Shown piece after piece: positions 42,174-50,638 of a stretch of 64,000 nt of DNA; position 1 is the first letter of the stretch, and each line of letters starts with the position of its first letter. This DNA comes from Variovorax paradoxus (lineage in GTDB: Bacteria; Pseudomonadota; Gammaproteobacteria; Burkholderiales; Burkholderiaceae_C): positions 372,001 to 436,000 of the forward strand of contig NZ_CP046622.1 in assembly GCF_009755665.1 (NCBI RefSeq), given 5' to 3'. The translations under genes were made by a program, and so were the position numbers. Under the pieces are notes generated by a model. That model had not been told where the DNA came from. It made no database searches and was given only the letters and a program-made list of their open reading frames with translations.

Positions 42174-43151
42174 ATGCAAGCAACCAAGAGAGCCCTCCTG
42201 ATCGCCTGCGGCCTGGCTGCCGCCGCCGCGCTGCCGCTGGCGGCCCATGCACAGAACAACGCCTGGCCGACCAAGCCGATTCGCCTGCTCGTGGGTTTTC
42301 CGGGCGGCTCCACACCCGACATCGCCGCCCGCACCATCGCCGAGCCGCTGGCCAAGGCGCTCGGCCAGCCCGTGGTGGTGGACAACAAGCCCGGCGCCTC
42401 GGGCAACATCGCGGCCGACATCGTGGCCAAGGCCAATGACGACCACACCCTCGGCATCGTCATCAACGGCAACCTCACCTCGTCGAAGATGCTGTACCCA
42501 CGGCTGCCCTACGACCCGGCAAAAGACTTCACCTACCTGTCGCTGATTGCCACCGCGCCCCTGGTTCTGGTGGCGCAGAACAGCCTGCCTTCGGGCACCG
42601 CCTTCTTCGATGCGGCCCGCAAGGGCGGCGACAAGTGGAACTACGGCTCGGTAGGCGTCGGCTCGGTCGGCCACCTGGGCATGGAACTGCTCAAGAGCCG
42701 CGTGCCCGGCTTCAACGCCGAACACGTGCCTTACCAGGGCAACCCGCAGGTCGTGACCGCCATGCTGGGCGGCCAGGTGCAGATGGCCCTCATTCCCCCG
42801 GGCGTGGCCATGCCGCAGGTGCGCGCCGGCAAGCTCAAGGCCGTCGGCCTCACCGGCGGCCGCAGCACGCTGGTGCCCGAGCTCCCGCCGCTGGCCGATG
42901 CCGGCGTGCGCGACTTTTCACTCGAGGTGTGGGTGGCGCTGCTCGGCCCCGCCAACCTCTCCAAGACCGCGCAGGCCCGCCTCAGCCGAGAAGTCGAAAC
43001 CATCATGAAGCAGCCCGAAGTGCGCCAGAAGCTCTTCGAGCAGGGCTGGCAGGCAGTCGGCACCTCGCCGGACGGCATGCGCCTGCGCGTGAAGGAAGAG
43101 GCCGCGATCATGACCAAGATCATTTCGGCCCGCGGCATCAAGATCCAGTGA
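42174..43151 (+). CDS. Bug-type tripartite tricarboxylate receptor 2
   Basis: 325 residues, a second Bug receptor different in sequence from the first. Signal peptide MQATKRALLIACGLAAAAAL; mature segments WPTKPIRLLVGFPGGSTPDI, QPVVVDNKPGASGNIAADIV, KWNYGSVGVGSVGHLGMELL and NAEHVPYQGNPQVVTAMLGG. Its stop overlaps the start of the FAD oxidoreductase as TGATG. Two receptors in one operon suggest two related substrates, or one for the acid and one for a sensory role. Confidence 0.88.
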   Translation: MQATKRALLIACGLAAAAALPLAAHAQNNAWPTKPIRLLVGFPGGSTPDIAARTIAEPLAKALGQPVVVDNKPGASGNIAADIVAKANDDHTLGIVINGNLTSSKMLYPRLPYDPAKDFTYLSLIATAPLVLVAQNSLPSGTAFFDAARKGGDKWNYGSVGVGSVGHLGMELLKSRVPGFNAEHVPYQGNPQVVTAMLGGQVQMALIPPGVAMPQVRAGKLKAVGLTGGRSTLVPELPPLADAGVRDFSLEVWVALLGPANLSKTAQARLSREVETIMKQPEVRQKLFEQGWQAVGTSPDGMRLRVKEEAAIMTKIISARGIKIQ

Positions 43152-44512
43152 TGACAACAGCCAGGCAGAACACCCTGACCGAACCGGCACGCGAACTGCC
43201 GGTCTTCGGCGAGTACGACGTGGTGGTGGTCGGCGGCGGCCCCGCCGGCATTGCGGCGGCCGTGAGCGCGGCGCGCCACGGTGCCAATACGCTGCTGGTG
43301 GAGCGCTACGGCTTTCTGGGAGGCATGGGCACCGCGGGCGGCGTGACCAACTTCGCGGGCCTGTACGGCAAGCGCAACGGCGAAATGACGCTGCTGGTGC
43401 GCGGCGTGGTCGACGACCTGCTCGCGCGCATCGACGCGCTGGGCGGCCTCAACAAGCCGCAGGACGGCATGCAAGGCCGCATCCGCGTGCGCTCCTACGA
43501 CACCTCTGCCTACAAGATCGCGGCCGACCAGTTGCTGGCGGACGCCGGCGTGAACCTGCTGTTCCACGCGTGGGCGGCCGCGGTGGTGCGCGACGGCGAC
43601 CGCATCGCGGCGCTCGTGGTCGAAACCAAGTCCGGCAGGCAGGCCATTCGCGCCAATGCATTCATCGACGCGAGCGGCGACGCCGACGTGGCCGCCTTTG
43701 CGGGCGTGCCCTTCGAAGTGGGCGACGGCCACGGCAGCGGCCTGTTCCCCACCACGATGTTCCGCGTCGGCCAGGTCGATGCCGAGCCGGCCCTTGCGGC
43801 CGTCGGCGAGTTCAAGGCCATCAACGACCTGATGGCCGCGGTGCAGCAGCAGAAGCCCGGCAAGTACAAGTTTCCGCGCGAAGGCGCGATCCTTCGGCCC
43901 AACATCGACCCGCGCGAATGGCGCGCCAACGTCACGCAGATCCGCAATGCGGCCGGCCGCGCGATGAACGGCGTGGACGCTCGCGAACTCACCGAAGGCG
44001 AGCTCGAAGGCCGGCGCCAGATTGCCGAGTACTTCAAGTTCATGAAGGCCGAGGTGCCGGGCTTCGCAAAGTCGGCCATCGTCGAGATCGCGCCGCAGGT
44101 CGGCATCCGCGAAACGCGCCGCATCGAAGGCCTCTATGCGCTCACCGGCGAGGACATCCTCTCGTCGGCCAGGTTCGACGACAACATCGGCATCAATGCC
44201 TGGCCGATGGAAATGCACGCCGACGGCCGCATCGAATGGGCCTTTCCGCGCGACGAGAGCCGCACCTACAACCAGCTGCCCTGGCGCATGCTGGTGCCTC
44301 GCACTGTGGACAACCTGCTGGTGGCCGGCCGTTGCGCCGCCATGACGCACGAGGGCCAGTCGGCCGCGCGCGCGAGCGGCGGCTGCTTTGTGATGGGGCA
44401 GGCCGCGGGAACGGCGGCGGCTTCGCTGGGCAGCGGCGCCCGGTTTGCCGACGTTGATGTGCCGGCGTTGCAAGAGAAGCTCGCGGCCGACGGCGTCGAC
44501 CTCGACCGCTGA
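43151..44512 (+). CDS. FAD-dependent oxidoreductase (FAD_oxidored type)
   Basis: 453 residues from the ATG at 43151, overlapping the receptor stop. The FAD loop is YDVVVVGGGPAGIAAAVSAA (about residues 23-42), followed by ERYGFLGGMGTAGGVTNF, which fits the PF12831 group. Further FAD contacts lie in FIDASGDADVAAFAGVPF and in RCAAMTHEGQSAARASGG near the C-terminus. Such enzymes act on steroids, tricarballylate-like acids or unknown substrates. No membrane anchor. Its role in the gentisate cluster is unknown. Confidence 0.8.
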   Translation: MTTARQNTLTEPARELPVFGEYDVVVVGGGPAGIAAAVSAARHGANTLLVERYGFLGGMGTAGGVTNFAGLYGKRNGEMTLLVRGVVDDLLARIDALGGLNKPQDGMQGRIRVRSYDTSAYKIAADQLLADAGVNLLFHAWAAAVVRDGDRIAALVVETKSGRQAIRANAFIDASGDADVAAFAGVPFEVGDGHGSGLFPTTMFRVGQVDAEPALAAVGEFKAINDLMAAVQQQKPGKYKFPREGAILRPNIDPREWRANVTQIRNAAGRAMNGVDARELTEGELEGRRQIAEYFKFMKAEVPGFAKSAIVEIAPQVGIRETRRIEGLYALTGEDILSSARFDDNIGINAWPMEMHADGRIEWAFPRDESRTYNQLPWRMLVPRTVDNLLVAGRCAAMTHEGQSAARASGGCFVMGQAAGTAAASLGSGARFADVDVPALQEKLAADGVDLDR

Positions 44513-44529
44513 GCCTGCAGGCCGGGGCC

Positions 44530-44549
44530 GGGCCGGTGCTGACCGGCCC
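44530..44549 (+). terminator. Hairpin after the gentisate operon
   Basis: A perfect 8-bp stem, GGGCCGGT-GCTG-ACCGGCCC, 17 bases after the FAD oxidoreductase stop, inside a larger GC palindrome reaching 44570. No long T run follows. Confidence 0.5.
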
Positions 44550-44626
44550 GCGACAGCCCGCGGGCCCGGCCTTTGCTATGGTTGCGGGTTGATTCTTTTT
44601 GCTGACGCCTGCAGCCCTTTCTTCCG

Positions 44627-45505
44627 ATGACCACCGATCCCGCCACCGCCTCCCGCCTTGTCGACGAACTCGTCGCGCTCATGCAACTCGAGCCGCTGGG
44701 GGGCGACAAATTCCTGGCCCAGAGCGAAGACATCGGCACGCCCGCGGTTTTCGGCGGCCAGGTGCTCGGCCAGTCGCTGGCGGCTGCAAGCCTCACCGTC
44801 GGCGCCGACCGGCCGGTGCACTCGATGCACGCCTACTTTCTGCTGCCCGGCGAGCACGCGCCTATCGAATACAGCGTAGACCGCGTGCGCGACGGCCGCA
44901 GCTTCACCACGCGGCACGTGGTGGCGCGACAGCAGGAACGCATCATCTTCGAGATGTCCGCGTCATTCCAGACGGTGGACGAGGGCGTCGAACACCAGTT
45001 CGAGATGCCAACGGTGCAAGGCCCCGAAGGCCTGGTGAGCGAACTCGACCAGCGCATCGCGCTCGGCGACCGCCTGCCCGAGCGCTGGCGCATCAAGGGA
45101 CTGGAGCCGCACGGCATCGAATACCGCCGCGTGGAGGCCGACGACCTGCTGACGCCGGAGGTGCGCCCGTCTGAAAGCGCGATCTGGATGCGTGCCATTG
45201 CGCCGCTGCCCGACAACCCGGTGGTGCACCGCGCGCTGCTCGCCTATGCCTCCGACCACGGCCTGCTGCGTGCCGCCATGCTGCCGCACGGCCTGAGCTT
45301 CATGAGCGGCCAGGTGCGCCCCGCAAGCCTCGACCACGCCATGTGGTTCCACCGCGATTTCCGCATGGACGACTGGCTGCTGTACGTACTCGACTCACCA
45401 AGCGCAAGCGGCGCGCGCGGCTTATGCCGTGGCAGCCTGTATTCGCGTGACGGGCGGCTCGTGGCTTCTACGGCGCAAGAGGGGATGCTGCGGGTCAAGC
45501 GCTGA
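44627..45505 (+). CDS. tesB: Acyl-CoA thioesterase II
   Basis: 292 residues, a double-hotdog TesB. Family blocks: LEPLGGDKFLAQSEDIGTPA, VFGGQVLGQSLAAASLTVGA, HSMHAYFLLPGEHAPIEYSV, RDGRSFTTRHVVARQQERII, and the C-terminal GSLYSRDGRLVASTAQEGML, which carries the Ser and Gln of the active set. The catalytic Asp lies in RDFRMDDWLLY. It hydrolyses medium- and long-chain acyl-CoA in the cytosol. The next 355 bases are the second copy of the 250-bp repeat plus short flanks. Confidence 0.92.
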   Translation: MTTDPATASRLVDELVALMQLEPLGGDKFLAQSEDIGTPAVFGGQVLGQSLAAASLTVGADRPVHSMHAYFLLPGEHAPIEYSVDRVRDGRSFTTRHVVARQQERIIFEMSASFQTVDEGVEHQFEMPTVQGPEGLVSELDQRIALGDRLPERWRIKGLEPHGIEYRRVEADDLLTPEVRPSESAIWMRAIAPLPDNPVVHRALLAYASDHGLLRAAMLPHGLSFMSGQVRPASLDHAMWFHRDFRMDDWLLYVLDSPSASGARGLCRGSLYSRDGRLVASTAQEGMLRVKR

Positions 45506-45529
45506 GGCGGTGTTGTGTGCTGCTGTTCG

Positions 45530-45782
45530 GGGCGGCGCACACGCCGACGGGGTACCTTACTCCGCGAATGTCCCCCGGCCTGCGGCCTCCTCCTTTATTT
45601 CGCTGCGCAAGGCACCCCGCCAGCGGGTGCGTTATACGGGGCGGTCGTTGATCGGCGGTACACCACGAGCGTGCCCCAGTGCACAGGGCATCGGGTGCTC
45701 CCCGCAGCGAAATAAAGGAGGAGGGGCGCAGCCCCGGGGGACATTCGCGGAGGGGAGTACCCGGTGGCCTTTGCACGCGCCC
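45530..45782 (-). repeat. 250-bp fold-back repeat, copy 2
   Basis: Reverse complement of the repeat at 24585-24831, with small differences. It runs from GGCGCACACGCCGACGGGGT on the left to CCGGTGGCCTTTGCACGCGC at the right end. The internal inverted arms (CTTTATTTCGCTGCG and CGCAGCGAAATAAAG) are kept. It fills the tesB-SDR gap and encodes nothing I can support. Confidence 0.85.
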
Positions 45783-45860
45783 TGAACAAGAGTCCCAGCC
45801 CGTGCAAACGCCCCGAATCCTTGGCTAAATGCAGCCTTCGCACGAACCAAGGAACCTTGC

Positions 45861-46574
45861 ATGTCTCCCGAAGCCCCCCAAAAAGTAGCAATCGTCACCG
45901 CCGGCGGCAGCGGCATGGGCGCCGCCGCAGCACGCAGACTTGCGGACGACGGCTTTCGCGTAGCCATCCTCTCGTCATCGGGAAAGGGCGAAGCGCTCGC
46001 TGCCGAACTTGGTGGCATTGGCGTGACCGGCTCCAACCAGTCGAACGACGACCTGAAGCGATTGGTCGACAAGGTCACTGAAGAATGGGGCCGCGTCGAC
46101 GTGCTGGTCAACAGCGCGGGCCACGGTCCACGGGCACCCATTCTCGACATTACCGATGAAGACTGGCACCGCGGAATGGATGTCTACCTGCTGAGCGCCG
46201 TGCGCCCGAGCCGCCTTGTGGCACCCCTCATGGTCAAGCAGGGCGGCGGGACCATCATCAACATCTCGACCTTCGCCGCCTTCGAGCCCGACCCTGTGTT
46301 TCCGACCTCGGGCGTGTTCCGCGCCGGCCTCGCGGCGTTTACCAAGCTCTTTGCCGACAAGTACGCCGCACAGAACGTGCGCATGAACAATGTGCTGCCA
46401 GGCTTCATCGACAGCTTGCCCGAGAAGCCCGAGTTCCGCTCGCGCATTCCGATGGGCCGCTACGGCAAGAGCAGCGAGATTGCGGCCGTCATCGGCTTTC
46501 TCGCCTCGGAAGGCGCCGGCTACATCACCGGCCAGAACCTGCGCGTGGACGGCGGCATCACCCGCTCGGTGTGA
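45861..46574 (+). CDS. SDR-like protein without the usual catalytic Tyr-Lys
   Basis: 237 residues. The cofactor loop (IVTAGGSGMGAAAARRLAD), NSAG and the C-terminal GYITGQNLRVDGGI are typical short-chain dehydrogenase features. The catalytic Ser is in INIS, but the position of YxxxK holds PTSGVFRAG, so neither Tyr nor Lys is there. It may bind NAD(P) without normal SDR catalysis or use another residue. It is flanked by the 250-bp repeat and a SulP gene, 99 bases away. Function unknown. Confidence 0.8.
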   Translation: MSPEAPQKVAIVTAGGSGMGAAAARRLADDGFRVAILSSSGKGEALAAELGGIGVTGSNQSNDDLKRLVDKVTEEWGRVDVLVNSAGHGPRAPILDITDEDWHRGMDVYLLSAVRPSRLVAPLMVKQGGGTIINISTFAAFEPDPVFPTSGVFRAGLAAFTKLFADKYAAQNVRMNNVLPGFIDSLPEKPEFRSRIPMGRYGKSSEIAAVIGFLASEGAGYITGQNLRVDGGITRSV

Positions 46575-46673
46575 GCGCCCTGGGGGCACCCAAGGCGCTA
46601 CCTACAATCGAGAGCATCTGCCCGTGAGGCGTGGCGCGGCCTTTCTTGTCGCCGCGCGCGGGCCTCTCCATCC

Positions 46674-48134
46674 ATGTCTTCTCCACACAGCCGCTTGCGA
46701 GCCGAATGGTTTCCGAGCATTCCGCGCGAACTGATGGCCGGCGCCGTCGCCACCTTCGCCCTCATTCCCGAAGTCATCGCCTTCTCTTTCGTGGCCGGTG
46801 TCGATCCGGCCGTCGGGCTCTTTGCTTCGTTCATCATCAGCATCGTCATTGCCTTTACCGGAGGCCGGCCGGCCATGGTTTCGGCCGCGGCGGGGTCGGT
46901 GGCGCTCGTGGCCGCACCGCTGGTGCATGCCCACGGCCTGCCGTACCTGCTGGCAGCCGGCGTGCTGGCGGGGGTCATGCAGATCGTGTTCGGCCTGCTG
47001 CGCCTCGGCGTGCTGATGCGCTTCGTTTCCACGTCGGTGCGCACGGGCTTCGTCAATGCGCTGGCCATTCTGATCTTTGCGGCGCAAATGCCGCACTTCA
47101 TCGGCGCCAACACGGCCACCTGGGCCATGGTGGGGCTGGGGCTTGCCATCATCTACCTGCTGCCGCGCATCACCACGGCCGTGCCTTCGCCGCTGGTGTG
47201 CATCGTGGTGGTCACGCTCGTGGGCCATTGGCTGGGCCTGCCGCTCAAGACCGTGGCGGACCTTGGCCAGTTGCCCGACGCGCTGCCCGCCTTTGCGTTG
47301 CTGTCGGTGCCCATGTCGCTCGATACGCTGCGCATCATCGCGCTGCCGGCTTTTGCCATTGCGATGGTCGGCCTGCTCGAATCGATGATGACCGCCAGCG
47401 TGGTGGACGACCTGACCGACACGCCGAGCTCCAAGAACCGCGAATGCAGCGGCCTGGGCATTGCCAATGTCGCGGCCAGCTTCTTCGGCGGCATCGCAGG
47501 CTGCGGAATGATCGGCCAGACCGTGAGCAACGTGCGCTACGGCGGGCGCGGCCGGTTGTCCACGCTGTTCGCGGGCGTCTTCCTGCTCATACTCATGGTG
47601 CTGCTCAAGCCCTGGGTGTCGCAGGTGCCGGTGGCGGCGCTGGTCGCCATCATGGTCATGGTGTCGGCTTCCACCTTCGACTGGGGTTCTCTGCGCACGC
47701 TGGTGCGCCACCCGCGCATGTCCAGTGCCGTGATGCTCGCGACGGTGGCCGTCACGGTCGCCACCGACAACCTGGCTGCAGGCGTGGCCACCGGCGTGAT
47801 GCTCAGCGGCGTGTTCTTCACGTTCAAGGTCGCGCGTCTGCTGCACGTGCATGCGGAAGCCGCCGATGAAAGCGGCGTGCGCGTCTATCGCGTGAGCGGC
47901 CAGGTGTTCTTCGCCTCGGCCGACATGCTGGTCGATGCCTTCGACGTGCGCGAGATCGACGGCGCACCCGTGCACATCGATGTGTCGCAAGCGCACTTCT
48001 GGGACGTGACCGCGGTGGCGGCGCTCAACAAGGTGGTCGAGCGGCTGCGCAAGCACAGCAGCGTGGTAAACGTCGCCGGGCTCAACCAGGCCAGCCGAGA
48101 CCTTATCCTGAGGCTCGACGCGGCGCCCGAGTAG
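46674..48134 (+). CDS. SulP-family anion transporter with STAS domain
   Basis: 486 residues. About eleven membrane helices, with the SulP start LMAGAVATFALIPEVIAFSF and GRPAMVSAAAGSVALVAAPL, and the later block LGIANVAASFFGGIAGCGMI then GQTVSNVRYGGRGRLSTLFA. The C-terminal STAS domain (about residues 400-486) reads VYRVSGQVFFASADMLVDAF and IHIDVSQAHFWDVTAVAALN. SulP proteins carry sulfate, bicarbonate or dicarboxylates with H+ or Na+. The anion cannot be told. Convergent with livF. Confidence 0.88.
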   Translation: MSSPHSRLRAEWFPSIPRELMAGAVATFALIPEVIAFSFVAGVDPAVGLFASFIISIVIAFTGGRPAMVSAAAGSVALVAAPLVHAHGLPYLLAAGVLAGVMQIVFGLLRLGVLMRFVSTSVRTGFVNALAILIFAAQMPHFIGANTATWAMVGLGLAIIYLLPRITTAVPSPLVCIVVVTLVGHWLGLPLKTVADLGQLPDALPAFALLSVPMSLDTLRIIALPAFAIAMVGLLESMMTASVVDDLTDTPSSKNRECSGLGIANVAASFFGGIAGCGMIGQTVSNVRYGGRGRLSTLFAGVFLLILMVLLKPWVSQVPVAALVAIMVMVSASTFDWGSLRTLVRHPRMSSAVMLATVAVTVATDNLAAGVATGVMLSGVFFTFKVARLLHVHAEAADESGVRVYRVSGQVFFASADMLVDAFDVREIDGAPVHIDVSQAHFWDVTAVAALNKVVERLRKHSSVVNVAGLNQASRDLILRLDAAPE

Positions 48135-48188
48135 GCCGCTGACGCGGCACGTGGCGCCGGCCGGGTGCGCCGCACCGAACGAGCCGAG

Positions 48189-48908
48189 CTACACGCCCAG
48201 GTAGCGCGTCCAGAGCGAACGGTCGGCATCGAGCGCGGCCGAGTCGCCCTGCCACACCACGCGTCCGCGCTCCAGGATCACATGGCGGTCGGCCAGTGGC
48301 AGCAGGCGCTGCACGTACTTGTCCACCACCAGAATCGCTTCGCCTTCGGCCTTGAGCGTGGCGATGCAGTGCCAGATCTCCTCGCGGATCACCGGCGCCA
48401 GGCCCTCGGTGGCCTCGTCGAGTATCAACAGGCGCGGATGCGTGGAGAGCGCGCGGGCAATTGCCAGCATCTGCTGCTCGCCGCCCGAAAGCTGGTTGCC
48501 CGCGTTGGCCTTGCGCTCCGCGAGCCGCGGAAACAGGGCGTACAGCGCATCGACCGTCCAGCGCGGTGCGCTGCCCGGCCGGGGGCGTGCGAAGGCGCGC
48601 AGGTGCTCGTCGACGCTGAGGTTCGGAAACACATGCCGCCCCTCGGGCACGATGGCGACGCCGCGCCGCGCGATCGCATCCGGCTTGTGGCCGCCGATGG
48701 CATCGCCGCCGAAATGCACGCTGCCGCGAATCGGCGCGAGCGTGCCCGTCAGCACCTTCAGCAGCGTGCTCTTGCCCATGCCGTTGCGGCCGAGCAGCGC
48801 GAGCACTTCGCCCGCGCCGATCTTCAGGTCGATGCCGAACAGCACCTGGCTGGCGCCGTAGCCGGCCTCGACGGATTTCGCGTCGAGCAATGTGGTGGCG
48901 GCGTTCAT
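48189..48908 (-). CDS. livF: LivF-type ABC ATPase
   Basis: 239 residues. Walker A GRNGMGKST, signature LSGGEQQMLAIARAL, Walker B LLILDEATEGLAP. The family block VEAGYGASQVLFGIDLKIGA and IVPEGRHVFPNLSVDEHL mark LivF. It is the last gene of the amino-acid-type importer operon; its start overlaps the livG stop by four bases. Asp/Glu in LDEATEG in place of the more common DEPTEG is a small deviation. Confidence 0.9.
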   Translation of the reverse strand: MNAATTLLDAKSVEAGYGASQVLFGIDLKIGAGEVLALLGRNGMGKSTLLKVLTGTLAPIRGSVHFGGDAIGGHKPDAIARRGVAIVPEGRHVFPNLSVDEHLRAFARPRPGSAPRWTVDALYALFPRLAERKANAGNQLSGGEQQMLAIARALSTHPRLLILDEATEGLAPVIREEIWHCIATLKAEGEAILVVDKYVQRLLPLADRHVILERGRVVWQGDSAALDADRSLWTRYLGV

Positions 48909-49660
48909 GCGTGTCCCTCTGCTTCCGTACCGAGGTACACCGCCTGCACGTCCGGGTGTCCGCGCACTTCGTCGGCGGTGCCGCTCATCAGCACGCGGCC
49001 CTGCACGAGCACCGTGAGCCGGTCGGCCAGGCGGAACACCGCGTCCATGTCGTGCTCGATCAACAGGATGGCCATCGACTCGCGCAGCGATTCGATCAGC
49101 TCCACCATGCGCGCCGATTCGTCAGGCCCCATGCCCGCCATCGGTTCGTCGAGCAGCAGCAGCTTGGGCTCGGCCGCAAGCGCCAGCGCCACGTCGAGCG
49201 CCCGCTGGGCACCGTGCGGCAAGGTGCCCGCAATGCGATGGCGTTCGGCGCCCAGGCCGACGCGTTCGGCCAGCGCCACGGCACGCTCCACCAGGGCGCT
49301 CTCGTTCGCACGCGGTGCCATGAAGCGCAGGCTGCTGCCCGCATGGGCCTGCGCCGCGAGCATGAGGTTGTCGTGCACAGTTTCCTTGGCAAACACGCGC
49401 GTGACCTGAAAGCAGCGCGACATCCCTGCCGCCACGCGCTGATGGTCCTTGAAGCCGGTGATGTCCTTCTCGTCCAGCAGGATGCGCCCGGCATCGGCCT
49501 TGAGCAGCCCGGTGATCAGGTTCACCAGCGTGGTCTTGCCCGCGCCGTTCGGCCCGATGAGCGCATGCACTTCGCCGCGCTCCACGGTCAGATTCACATG
49601 GTCGGTTGCGAGCAAGCCGCCAAAGCGCTTGACCAACCCTTCGATTCTGAAAAGGCTCAT
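48905..49660 (-). CDS. livG: LivG-type ABC ATPase
   Basis: 251 residues. Walker A GPNGAGKTT, the LivG-specific loop ARCFQVTRVFAKETVHDNLM (as GMSRCFQVTRVF), signature LPHGAQRALDVALAL (a variant of LSYGQQR), Walker B LLLLDEPMAGMGP. It pairs with LivF as the two ATPase subunits. The start at 49660 overlaps the livM stop by four bases. The variant signature keeps the Gly and Gln but replaces Ser with Pro-His. Confidence 0.9.
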   Translation of the reverse strand: MSLFRIEGLVKRFGGLLATDHVNLTVERGEVHALIGPNGAGKTTLVNLITGLLKADAGRILLDEKDITGFKDHQRVAAGMSRCFQVTRVFAKETVHDNLMLAAQAHAGSSLRFMAPRANESALVERAVALAERVGLGAERHRIAGTLPHGAQRALDVALALAAEPKLLLLDEPMAGMGPDESARMVELIESLRESMAILLIEHDMDAVFRLADRLTVLVQGRVLMSGTADEVRGHPDVQAVYLGTEAEGHA

Positions 49661-50637
49661 GCTTTACTCCCTCGCCCCTCTGGGGAGAGGGCCGGGGTGA
49701 GGGGCAAGCGGCGCTTGTAGAGTGCAGCAAGCCCTTTGGGTGCCCACAACGCAACAGCAATCAACAGCAACCCGAGCGGCATGTGCCAGTGCTCCGTGTG
49801 CTGCTTCAAGAATTCTTCAAGCAGCAGCCACACGATGGCGCCCACAGGCCCGCCCCAGCTGCGCCCCAACCCGCCGATCACCACCATCACGAGCAGCGTG
49901 GCCGATTGCGTCCAATGCATCGTCGCCGGGCTCACGAACCCATTGCCGCCCGCGAGCAGTGCGCCCGCCAGTCCCGCAATGGCGCCGGCAATCGTGAAGG
50001 CCACGAGCTGCAGACGGAACACCGGGTAGCCCAGCGCACGCATCCGCGTCTCGTTGTCGCGAATGCCCATGAGCGCATGGCCGAAGCGCGACTGCGTTGC
50101 GCGCTGCAGCCACCAGAGCGCAAGCGCCACGACGACCAGCACCACCCAATAGAAGTTCGACTCGTTGCCCAGGTCGATTCCGGGCAGCAGCGTGGGCCGG
50201 CTCATGAGCGTGTAGCCGTCGTCGCCGCCATAGCGCCGCAGCGACACCACCACGAAGTACAGCATCTGCGCAAAGGCCAGCGTCGTCATGATGAAGTACA
50301 CGCCGCGCGTGCGCAGCGCCACCGTGCCGATGAGCGCCGCAACCCCGCCGGCGACCAGCGCGGCCAGCGGCCACATCACCCAGGCCGACATCACGCCCGC
50401 ATCGCTGAGCGCCACCACCGTGTACGCGCCCATGCCGATGAAGCCCGCATGCCCGAGCGCCACCATGCCGCCGAAACCGAGGATGAAATTGAGGCTCGCG
50501 GCCGCCAGTGCCACCACGAGCACGCGCCGCACGAAGCCGATGTAGAAGTCGAGCCCGAGCAGCGGCGCGACCAGCGGAAACGCCGCGAGCAGCACGAAGA
50601 GCAGCCCGAGTCCGATATAGCGTGAGGAAGACTTCAT
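49657..50637 (-). CDS. livM: LivM-type ABC permease, REP-encoded C-terminus
   Basis: 326 residues with about eight to nine helices, starting YIGLGLLFVLLAAFPLVAPL. LivM blocks: SLNFILGFGGMVALGHAGFI, GVYFIMTTLAFAQMLYFVVV, and the coupling loop LMGIRDNETRMRALGYPVFR. The last dozen residues (PLTPALSPEGRGSKA) are encoded by the REP-like element at 49667-49712 and replace the usual short end. It starts one base after the livH stop on the same strand. Confidence 0.9.
   Translation of the reverse strand: MKSSSRYIGLGLLFVLLAAFPLVAPLLGLDFYIGFVRRVLVVALAAASLNFILGFGGMVALGHAGFIGMGAYTVVALSDAGVMSAWVMWPLAALVAGGVAALIGTVALRTRGVYFIMTTLAFAQMLYFVVVSLRRYGGDDGYTLMSRPTLLPGIDLGNESNFYWVVLVVVALALWWLQRATQSRFGHALMGIRDNETRMRALGYPVFRLQLVAFTIAGAIAGLAGALLAGGNGFVSPATMHWTQSATLLVMVVIGGLGRSWGGPVGAIVWLLLEEFLKQHTEHWHMPLGLLLIAVALWAPKGLAALYKRRLPLTPALSPEGRGSKA
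49667..49712. repeat. REP-like element, copy c
   Basis: Reads ACTCCCTCGCCCCTCTGGGG then AGAGGGCCGGGGTGAGGGGC and AAGCGG. It is inside the 3' end of livM and shares GGGGCAAGCGGCG with copy b. Confidence 0.75.
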
Positions 50638-50638
50638 G

